From assembly GCA_009602735.1 (NCBI GenBank), contig WELA01006070.1, forward strand, positions 222,116 through 286,115: DNA of 64,000 nt, read 5' to 3'. This DNA comes from Mesotaenium endlicherianum. Lineage: Eukaryota; Streptophyta; Zygnematophyceae; Zygnematales; Mesotaeniaceae. The notes beneath the pieces are model-generated. The model was not told where the DNA came from, did no database searches, and saw only the letters and a program-made list of their open reading frames with translations. This document shows positions 55,213-64,000 of this stretch, piece after piece (position 1 is the stretch's first letter; the number at the start of each line of letters is the position of its first letter). A program made the translations under genes and the position numbers.

Positions 55213-58200
55213 ATGTGCATGATGCCGCCTCGGGCGGCGGTGGATGGGGTGCAGCAAAATGCGTGCGCCGCTCTGTCGTCCATCATGGCGGCGGGCGATG
55301 AGCTCTTCTCCACTGTTGTCTCCACCGAGGGCGTGGTACGTGCTCCTCCTTCCACGTGGCACCTTCTTTCTTCTTTCTCATTGTCGGCTTCACTGGTGAT
55401 GACAGCGGACTCAGCAGGCAAAGAAAATAGTGGTGCTGAGAGCCAGGTAGCTGGCTGCACTCTTTTGAAGTCCTGGTTGTCTGAGGCTGGGCGCCCTCAT
55501 GAAAGCGCAGCAGAGTAGCAAACAAGGCGTGCCAAAGCTTCCTTTTATTAGATACGTCGTCCGCGAAGGCTGCACACCTCATAGGAAAAGATTTAGGGCC
55601 TAGGGTTTTACAAGCTGGGTACTAGTGAGCGTGCTCGCGGGCTGGAGTGCAAAGGCTTGGCTTTACGCTGAGCGGCTGGCCGAAAGTTCCCTGCCATCAG
55701 ACGTCTCCTTCCCCTCTGCGCTGCCCTCCTGTGCATACGGCAACTGCCTCGCTATTACATGTGGCTGGATCTTCTTGCTCCTCGTTCACACTCGTCCTTT
55801 TTGTTTCCTTGTTGGGGCTCCGAAATTTTAATGCCTGCGATGCGCAAAGGGCAGGGCCAGGCTTTGGTGCGCAACTTGAAGGGCCGCGCGCGGGAGGAGA
55901 GCAGCGGTGCAGGCGCAGGGGCAGGCACGGAGAGCGTGATGAGGCTCAACGCCGCCACCGCTCTCGGCAGCATGGCTCAAGGGTCCGCCCGTCCGCCCCA
56001 CCCCTCCGCCCCTCTCTCCTTTCTTGGCTCGTATCCTCTCGCACGCCTGGCAGAATGGCTGCTGGCTTGCCCGCTGAGGTACCCACATCACGTCAATTTT
56101 GTGATTCTTAGCCTCACTGCGTCCCTGTTTGCCTGCCCACCTGCGTGCCTGCCTGCCTGCCCCCCCTTGCCTCGATTCTCTCCGCCTAGCTATCCCTGCC
56201 CCTTGCCTCTGCCTTCAGCCGCATGTGACTCAGTGCGGTGCTCTCTGCTGGAGGGAACGCCCTCCTCCGCTCACCACCTGCTGAGGGCCACGGCTTAGAG
56301 CGTGGTGGTGGGGGGCACTCTATGGAGGGGAGTGAACAGGGAGGAGGGACTGAGAGTAGTCACGGCTGCCGGCGGCGTAGAAGCACTCCTCGAGGTCCTC
56401 CAGTCCCAGCCGCTTGACGGTATGCTTCACACCCTTTTCCTCCTCCTGCTTCTCTTTCTCCTCCTCCTTCTCCTTCTTCCTCTTCTCTTTCTCCTCCTGC
56501 TTTTCCTTCTTGTTCTTGTCGTCCTCTGGCCCGTCACTACAAGTGCGCTGCCCCTCACCTCCTTCCGAAGGGCAGGAGGGCAGTTCCGGCTGCAGAGAGG
56601 GCTCTCGTTCTTGTCCACCACCAAGGCCTCTGGGTTATGCAGGAAGCTGAAACACCCTCACGCTAGCTTAGCAACCGCAGCAGGAGGAGGCTTGGTATGA
56701 GAAAGAAGTCGCAAGTCATCTGGCTCCTTCTTGAGCAGATCCCGATAGGTCTTGTGAGCATCGTCGTCCTTGCCATCCTCCTGCCACCCTGGAAGAGCCC
56801 GCAGTCCCCATGTTGAGATAGTCGGCCTGCCTGCCTGCCTGGCCTGCCTCTCTGGTTTGAGCTACAGCGATCAGACTGCTGAGGTCATGCTGAGGTCATG
56901 CATAGACGCTGCTTCTTTCTTTGACATCCGAGTCACACCCATTTTAATTGGTTGTGCCACATATTGCAGGGGGTGAATCATTTATGACCAACAGCTTCTG
57001 ATGAGGCCCAGCACTTGGCATTGCTCCCTTTCCCTCTTACCCTCATCTTCCTGCTCCATCTACTTCTTGCAAAAAGCATTGGATTCTCAATGCGTGGGAG
57101 GAGCGTGTGTGCGTGCGTGCGTGCGCACGTATGTGTGTGCATGCAGACAAGGTGTCGGAAGCTGCAGCAGATGCACTGTGTGCGATCGCTGCACACGACT
57201 CTCAGCGCCAATCTCTCATTGACAAGGTACACGCTCTCCCTTGGCCAAATCACTGATAGGAAACTCCCCTCCCTCTCCACCCCCCTCCCCCCCNGCATTG
57301 TCTTTTGACGTCCTTTGACTGTCACGGTGAGCACGATGCTGGCATCAGCATCAACCCACGCCCCTGCATTGCCAGTGTGGTCCTTACGTGCCAATGAAGG
57401 GCCTGTCGATTTCTGAAGCACGCCCTTCAGCTGCCATGCCTGGAAGCGCTGGGCAGGGCCAAGCAGGAATCCAAAGCTGACCTCTGCCCCCTCGCTGACA
57501 TCCAACAGGCTGTTTAGCCTCCTGCCTTCATCCTCTTTGGGGCCTGGGGTGCTGGCTGAGTGCCCCTGGGCATAACGGACGCGTGGAGTGAAGCAAGCGT
57601 GCGCTCTGCTGCCGAAGGGCAGGTCCTTCTGTACGCTCAATTTTCTGGGGTTGGGTCGTGCACAAGAGCGACAGTGGCCTGAGCATGCAGGCCGCCTCCT
57701 TCACACTCTCAGGGCGCCAAAAGAGCGTGCCGCCAGCTGGCATGCAAGCGTCTGCTCTGCTCTTCTCTGCTCTCAATTATGATGCTTAACTCCAGTGCCT
57801 GCAGGCATGTCTCCTCTCCTTGGCTCCCCATGTGCTCCCAATGACTCAGAAGGCAATGGCTGCCAGCTGGCATGCTGGCATGCAGGCATCTGTGCATCTG
57901 CTCCACTCGTCTTTGCTCTCAGTACCTCGTATGCTCCGGGCTGGGCTGTGCTGGGCGGGGCTGTGATTGGTGCTGCAGGGGGCGGTGGAGGCGCTGGCCA
58001 GCCTGCTGCAGGCTCCCTTCTTGGAAGTGCAAATCAGAGCGCTGCTGGGCCTTGGCATGCTCATCGGCTCCAGGCACATCTCTCCCTCATGCAGCTTCTT
58101 CTTCCTCTTGGCCTCCCTCTCCTTTCCTCCTGCTTTTGCTTCCTCCTCCTCCTCCTTTGTCATTCTCACTTGTTTTCCAACCTGTGCTCTCTTCACAAAA

Positions 58201-59350
58201 GCCTGTCACTGAAGCTGCCTCGCATTTGGCTCTGCTTGAGCTTTCCCCCCCAACATTGCAATCGTGGTACTGTGACAGCCCGTCACCATACTCCGGGAGC
58301 CGTCAGTGCGTTGATCATCAGTTTTCGGACTTGGGCCACTTCCCGTGTCATGCTCGGCTGTAGCTGAGTGCAAGCAGACGGCATTCTATCCTGGCCTCAC
58401 CATGGCTATCGTCTTCCAGTCGTCCTTCTATGCATGCGCTCTTCTCGCGCTTCATATATCACATGGTCCGCTTCCCTCGCATGTATTTGCCTGGGTCTTC
58501 AAAGCCTTCCCTGGATTAGGTTTCCGCTCGGTCCCCTTTGTTGCTCACCATGCCTTGGGCATAGCTGAGTACCCGAAGAGTTGCCATTTGTCTTCCAGGC
58601 AGCTTTCCCTGGCCTCCTCATACCCCCACAGATTCTCATTCAGTACAGCTCCTTGTTAGAAGGTTGAGGCTAACAAGGACTTTAGCTAGCGAGGCTGCCA
58701 TGACTGCTTCTTCCGACCACGATGACTGACAATCCTCTTAATGATGCCGTGCCATGCCTGTGTCTGCTTCGTGCAGAGACGGCGGCGAGGTAGCGCAAGA
58801 GCGGCTGGTTTCTGCCGACGGAGCTGTGCAGGCGCTTCTCAATCTTGCCAGGTGTGTGCAGCAGCCGATGGTCGTCTCTTGTAGTGCTGCCAGCTATGCG
58901 GTGTGCTCTTGCATGCATGTCAGCTTCGTGCTTGTTGCACCTCTGCTTGAGCATTGGCAGGTATTGCCCACTCTCTCAGTCAGTCATTGTCTGAACAGTG
59001 ATCTGCGGAGCAAGTTCAAGCGCCATGCTCCAGTCCCCGGTCCTGCCTTCATTCCCTGCTGCTTTCTGCTTTCTGGAGGAGGCTTAGCGGGAGCTATTGC
59101 TCGCTTACTTGCCGGAATGTTGCAGAGCTGTGCTCACGTTAGGATGTCAGTGCGTAAGGAGAACATCTGTCTGGCTGGGCATTGTAGTGGCTCTTTCTTA
59201 TGAAGACCCTGAACTGTGTGTCTCGTGTGCGTTTGCAGGTCTCAGGATCCTGACACTAAGATGGTCGCGACTGACTTATTTAGTGCCCTGGGAAATAGCT
59301 CCAAGCTACGGCCTGCATTGGACCAGAAGATACGTGAGGCCAGGTCCTGA
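55213..59350 (+). CDS. Armadillo-repeat protein (5' end uncertain)
   Basis: Seven exons join in phase: 55213-55335, 55861-55982, 56340-56419, 57147-57226, 57979-58073, 58777-58851 and 59239-59350, giving at least 228 aa. ARM helices follow each other: NACAALSSIMAAGDEL; MRLNAATALGSMAQG; VVTAAGGVEALLEVLQSQ; VSEAAADALCAIAAHDSQRQ; GAVEALASLLQAPFLEVQIR; ADGAVQALLNLAR; then DPDTKMVATDLFSALGNS and a basic end. Five or six repeats are covered. The donors at 55982 (gtccgc) and 58073 (gc, a GC-AG intron) are weak. The start codon is provisional; earlier exons probably exist. ARM proteins are protein-binding scaffolds; no specific role can be given. Confidence 0.72.
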
Positions 59351-60950
59351 GCTTAGGGTCCATTCATTGAGGTCCCCACCTAAAGAATTGTTCAAATGCC
59401 AGTCTATTATTCATTTCCGGTTGAGCATGGCTCCAAATTTGTGTCCTCATAATGCAAGGTATGGTCCCAGTGTTCAAGTCCAGGCAAGGTAAAAAGAGGT
59501 TCTTTTGTAGTAACATATCTGAATTGGCCCATCAAGTACAAGAGAAGGAACCTGCTCAGTGTCGTACTAATGGGATTGAAATTATATGCGCCCACATTCA
59601 CTCGCACCGCAGTTGGCGCTACTATGAATTTGTTGTTAATAAAACGCAGTGTTTTCAAATCGAAGATCAGTTTAACGAAAGTGTGACTTAATGTATGTCG
59701 CAACCAGCTGAATACCTAAAGATCCTGTACGGATCCAAGTTCTGCTTGGCTCCCCTTGCACCTTATATCGAAGCATTGGCCACTGCATATAATCAACCAG
59801 AAATAGTTAATAGTAACTTTTGCTAACTATTCTGAGTCATGCCATACGGGCCACAAGACATTTTCAGCTACAAATTGGTAAGTAACATGTAGCATACTTA
59901 TGCCTTGCAGTGTAACTACTAGAGCTGTCCCAGCTGGCAAACTCATATGACTTCGCGAAATGCTTCTGATGGGCTCAGAACAATAGGAACCGATGGTATA
60001 GTATGTGCCAAGTTGTAGGGCCACAAAAAATTACAGATAAGCTGTGACCATTATTAGAAAGTACGCTAAAAACGCAATGCAATGATTGTCTTGCATATCA
60101 TGATGGAGTACTTGCAGCATGTATCTGTGTCTCTGGAGGCATTGACCAAGTCCCATTGCTAACACCTTCTAACGACCTAAATACCTGACAATGTTCTAGC
60201 ATAGCAGCTGAGTAAAGCAAAAGGACACCATCCAGCGACCCTATTAAGGTACAAACTTAGCATCGTGGCAAGCATTGCCAACAACTTCAAGGTAAAGCAA
60301 CACTATGTTTCCCAAGCCATGAAAATCAAAGGAGGGTCGCAAAAGTGCCAGCCAACATAGGTCAGAACTACCAACCAAGCTCAATGCAGCCAACCCCAGA
60401 GGCTTGCTGGAGGCAGCACTGACTACTCTGAACGAACTGCAAGACTCATAGTGAAACAACTCGCGGCAAAGGGGGCACATTGTGGAGGGAAGCCGTTGCT
60501 TGTTCTGCAGGCTGCACCATTTAGGCAGGTAGTTACAATGGGTACAATGTCCCAGACCGTCTTAAAAAATAATTTCTCATCACAGCCAGACATTTCCTGC
60601 CTGGTGATGCAGTGAACTCACTGCCGACTAGCCTAAGAAGCTACTTGCAATACAGCAAGATTGCTATGACCAAGGTATTTCTAGAACACACCTGACTATT
60701 GGCCAAGACTACGCCCGTACCAAATAAGAGGAGAAGTCATAAGATGCTCTTCACAGGGCTTATGTGCAGGATACCCATTGATGTGTCTGGAGCGGCATAA
60801 GATGCATCAAAGACGACCATAGAAGAGGAAAGGAGGTACAAACCCTAAAATAACTCTGTAGCATAAAAGTGGAGGTCAGAGAGAACAGTACGTATGTTCC
60901 ATGAGCATAGCACGCAGTCGTCCACCAACTGAGGCGTCAACCTCGGACTC
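59351..60950. other. Intergenic, no gene seen
   Basis: A polyadenylation-like aataaa at 59639 could serve the ARM gene. Short frames on both strands (for example 59407-59703 minus, 60244-60480 minus) carry no recognised pattern. The right half may hold the 3' UTR of the gene at 60951. Confidence 0.5.
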
Positions 60951-61863
60951 TCACTCGTCTTGTCGCATTGTGTCTGCAAGACAGGAGGCCAACAGTAAGC
61001 CATGTGTTCCCACATGAATGTTACCAGTAGTGATATGTTGGTCAGAAGACCCTCCCTGTAAACATCTGTTCAACCGAAGATGTTTGAGTGGGGCACATGG
61101 GTTATTGTTTTGTGCATGCATGGAGAAAGACTCATAATTAGCTTCTAACCTTCACTATGTTGCTGGTAGTGTTCATCACCTACTCACAACCATTGTCGAA
61201 TGAGTTCATGATGGTTCAGACCCTTGTAACCCGATCACATGCTCCCTTCAAAAAAAAAACATGAGGTACACACATAGGTTCTTCATTGCAAATAGCATAT
61301 CAGACTCATTCTTCCAGCAAGAACTGCTCACATTATCCACAGTCATTAGCTTGACGAGGTGCTTGATCCAGACGTCACCCTTTACCATCTGCTAGCATCT
61401 TTGCGTTAACAAGGTACAGTTACCATGATGTATGTTGCTTTTTCATGTCCTCCAAAACAATATTGACCACCAGCACACAGAATACTAAGAAGTCCAACAA
61501 GCTGCGAGAGCGGAAGTGGCCGATTACCTTTAAACTTCCTGCGCATATTCGCTGCCTTAGTGCTTTCAATCTGCGCTTCCAATTTCTGAGCTGCTGACTC
61601 CTCCCACTCCACCAGCCCGTTGGCCAAGTATGCCCCAATCCCCATGCCTAAGACGTGTTCCCAAGGATCTGCACATAAACCGTGAATCAAGGATTTAAGA
61701 CCTTGCCAAACTTGGTTCTTCTTGACACGATAAACTCAGACGGCGTGAGAAGGCTGGCAGAGAGCTACATACGTCGCATAGCAGGAAGTTTCCGGACTGC
61801 ATTGCTGTAGAGCTGCACGCAGAGCCCAAGGCCTGCTCCCACAAAAGTTGCTGTTGCGACCAT
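60951..61863 (-). CDS. Small conserved plant-type protein, one hydrophobic segment
   Basis: Three exons in phase: 61863-61773 (MVATATFVGAGLGLCVQLYS, then NAVRKLPAMR), 61668-61528 (HPWEHVLGMGIGAYLANGL, VEWEESAAQKLEAQIE) and a short last exon 60973-60951 (DTMRQDE, stop). Total about 84 aa. The first part is a Gly-rich hydrophobic segment, the second a charged helix. The pattern RKLPxMRHPWEHVLGMG is one I associate with a short plant protein of probable mitochondrial location, but I cannot name it with confidence. The last exon is the weakest part of the model; exons 1-2 are firm. Confidence 0.75.
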
Positions 61864-62392
61864 CTTGCAGGGCACTTTATATCCAGAAACAAGTGATGTA
61901 AACTAGTCGTGCTAAGATTTCAAAGCACACACTAATGTACTATGTCACATGTGAATGACCATTCGTGCTTGGCGTCTTTAGAAACCAGTTGTATATTAAT
62001 TGGCAGTAGTTTTCTCGTCGCAATCAGTCGCAATAGCCCGCACGAGCTATAGAAAGGCAAGCGTCATCGTCATGACTCGCGTTAGCTCAAAACGTAAGAC
62101 GTGTTAATCGTGCGCCTGCACCTTGCCGACGTTTGTGAGAATGCACAAAGTGCACGCGCGCCAATCACCACCTGACAATAGTACAATTCAAGTGCACTAA
62201 GAGAATGCACGAGAACGCTTCCAGAACGAAACACTATTTCTCACGCACTCATAAGCATCCACGGACTCAGTGTTAAGTACTTCGGAGTCTTTAAACGCGC
62301 ATGTGATCATGTTTGATTAACCAGTAGTCATTACATGAGAGAGGTTCGGTAAGAAGAAGGGTAGGGGGCCTTTTCCCCATGGTCAGCGAACA
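61864..62392. promoter_or_regulatory. Shared upstream region of the small gene and VPS13
   Basis: 529 bp between divergent start codons, with no ORF of note. It must hold both promoters and 5' UTRs; no clear TATA box is seen. Confidence 0.45.
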
Positions 62393-64000
62393 ATGTTTGA
62401 AGGCGTGGTATATCAGTTACTTGCAAACTATCTTGGTCATTACTTTAAAGACCTGCAGAGAGAACAGCTTCGAATTGGTCTATGGAGTGGTACGTACCTA
62501 TTGCTGACGTTCTTTCCCGGACGTCTGATCGCTTGCTGTGCTTGAATTATAAGTGGGTGTCGTGTATGATCTTGTAAAGCACCAGAAAATTGGAGAAACT
62601 ACGATTATTGTATGTAATTCATGGTATCTCTGATTTGAAGAATGAGATAGCGAGAAGTTACTGCAGGTTTCATATATTGCGACTAGCCATCAAGTTAATG
62701 AACATACTACTTGCAGCATATGACTAAGGAACTTCACTATTACATGAGGCGGTGTGTGTATTGATCTTGACGTGCAGGAGTTGTCTTATTCGAGAATATA
62801 GAGCTACGGCTGGAGGCCTTTGACCACCTGCAGCTTCCTTTTGCAATAAAAGCAGGTCAGTACTTAGCAAAGTAGTTGCTTAGACAAACCATCAGGCAGA
62901 AACGCTGCACCACGCACTTTCGCTTCTGAAGCAAGCAAACAGTCCGTCAGCAAGCAGATAACTCATCACAGCCCAACAGCAGCATGCAGGGGCCAGAGCT
63001 AGGGGCATGCAGGTGGTAAGCACCTTCACTCTAAGCAGGGGGCGGGTTTCAGGACCCCCAATGAGTGCAGCTACAGGAGGTGGTCGCTATGGCAGGTGCC
63101 ACTAAAGGCCCTCTTTCCATAGCCCGTGAACAACGGCAGTCTAGCTCGCCCTTCCCCTCTGCATTCCCATTCCTAGAGGTGGGACGTAGGCTCTCCTGGG
63201 AGGTGGGGAAGTGACCCTGGGAGGGGGGGNCAGTCGGTGCACGACTGAAGTCAGCTGCATGCAGTTTTAAGTGGCGGCTATCTTATTGTGTATCTATCTG
63301 GTGGGCGTTTGCGGGGCCGAGGGGGGGGCTGGGTGGGGGGGTGGGTGCGGCTGGGGAGCAGGTGGGATTGGGCGGCTGAGGCTGCAGGTGCCATGGAAGA
63401 AGCTGGGGTGGGAGCCCATCGTGGTGTCGCTGGAGGACATCACCATCTGCACGGGGCCCCGCGAGGATCACGAGGTACTCCCCTCCCGCCGGTCTAGCCG
63501 CCACCGTCATTGGCACCGGCACCGGCACCGGCACCGGCACCGGCACCGGCACCGGCACCGGCACCCATGGCTCCCAAACTGGCTCCAAAACATAGCCTTC
63601 GCTGTCAATCTCGTCGCGGTTGCCGTCGTTGTCGTTGTCATTATCGCTGTCGTCGCTGGCGTCGTTGTCAAGGTGGGGAGTGAGCCTCAGCAGCAGCTGC
63701 GGCACAGCAGCGAGCTTGCTGTTGACAGCCCCGGGACGCATGCACGCTCTTGGGCGACAGGGCTGGGAGAGATTGACAGGGGAGGGCGGGAGGCAAGCTT
63801 ACGATGCAGAGAGATCCAGACGTTTGAGCCGCCACGTGTTCGCGCTGGAAGGGGTTTGCGGCTCTGCCCGCTCGCTTACTGGGTGGGCGGGCTACTGCTA
63901 CTGTTCTCTGTATTAGAGGACCCTTGGCAGGCAAGCCGGCAGGCCTTGCTTGGGGCCTCTACAGCCTCCTCTTGACAAGCCTGAAAGCGCCCCCCCCCCC
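62393..64000 (+). CDS. VPS13 / chorein bridge-like lipid transfer protein, N-terminal exons
   Basis: VPS13 proteins bridge organelle contact sites and move lipids along a hydrophobic groove. Three exons in phase: 62393-62489 (MFEGVVYQLLANYLGHYFKD then LQREQLRIGLWSG), 62778-62855 (VVLFENIELRLEAFDHLQLP) and 63362-63474 (GIGRLRLQVPWKKLGWEP, then VSLEDITICTGP). This is the chorein N-terminal domain, with the PWKKLGW block and the plant-style MFEG start. All introns are GT-AG. The gene, normally several thousand codons, runs off the window; no fourth exon could be fixed. A (CACCGG)n run lies in the third intron. Confidence 0.93.
63230..63230. other. Single-base assembly gap (N)
   Basis: One N follows a G run in the second VPS13 intron. 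A similar N at 57294 follows a C run inside an ARM-gene intron. Both fit contig joins at homopolymers; unlike 46478, I see no flanking duplication at either. Confidence 0.8.
63506..63565. repeat. (CACCGG)n hexanucleotide repeat
   Basis: About ten units of ggcacc/caccgg lie in the third VPS13 intron, just after the donor at 63475. It is open in several frames, which explains long HRHRHR-like and VPVPVP-like readings here that are not protein. Confidence 0.92.

Noticed and set aside
63283-63975. ORFs of 152 and 234 codons near the window end
   Set aside because: They run through intron sequence and the CACCGG repeat; only the VPS13 exon 63362-63474 is supported.
1-64000. CRISPR arrays, operons, riboswitches or phage genes
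   Set aside because: Spliceosomal introns, nuclear tRNA features and LTR elements show a eukaryotic nuclear genome, and no such structures were seen.

Overview
This is a nuclear window from a green plant lineage, most likely a streptophyte alga (a charophyte such as Chara or a zygnematophyte; a bryophyte or lycophyte is less likely). The support is intron-rich genes with plant-type family members (plant p23 with a Gly-Met tail, PLMT-type phospholipid methyltransferase, plant-type VPS13 N-terminus, a plant-type mitochondrial ATP synthase delta subunit), LTR elements primed by initiator tRNA-Met, and a Ty3/gypsy element carrying a DNMT3-like cytosine methyltransferase. The species call is inference only.

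Positions 1-31.7 kb form a nested retrotransposon cluster with no intact host gene seen. It contains a non-autonomous element with TGTAGTGA...TCACTACA LTRs (1-2661); a decayed Ty1/copia pol (2870-5751) interrupted by a 470-bp TRIM (4172-4641); and copies of one chromovirus family, here family A, with ~715-bp LTRs and an extra ORF downstream of pol. A-1 (15526-24473, minus strand) is complete with a 5-bp target duplication. A-2 (5752-7370) is the 3' end of a copy that entered the copia element. A-3 is an older copy now in several pieces. A second gypsy family, B, carries the methyltransferase and lies in two pieces (8513-11021 minus, 24920-25835 plus). The cut ends of B share the 5-bp duplication TCAGA and continue in frame across it, so A-3 had inserted into the B ORF. 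The locus was then inverted and shuffled, and A-1 later landed in the A-3 3' LTR.

Positions 31.7-64 kb are gene-rich: p23 co-chaperone (-) and SmF (+), divergent; CCDC47 (-); mitochondrial ATP synthase delta (-), divergent from a long RRM protein gene (+) whose introns appear to hold a PLMT gene (-) and a tRNA-Ala(AGC) gene (-); an ARM-repeat gene (+); a small conserved gene (-); and the first three exons of VPS13 (+), which runs off the window. Exon models for p23, SmF, CCDC47, ATP synthase delta, PLMT, the 3' part of the ARM gene and VPS13 keep reading phase at every junction with GT-AG introns, apart from one GC-AG and one weak donor in the ARM gene.

Assembly cautions: a 119-base N gap in a (GA)n tract; single Ns at 46478, 57294 and 63230, each beside a C or G homopolymer; a ~499-bp direct duplication joined by the N at 46478 that is almost certainly an unmerged contig overlap; and a perfect 4 x 120-bp tandem array at 54207-54686.
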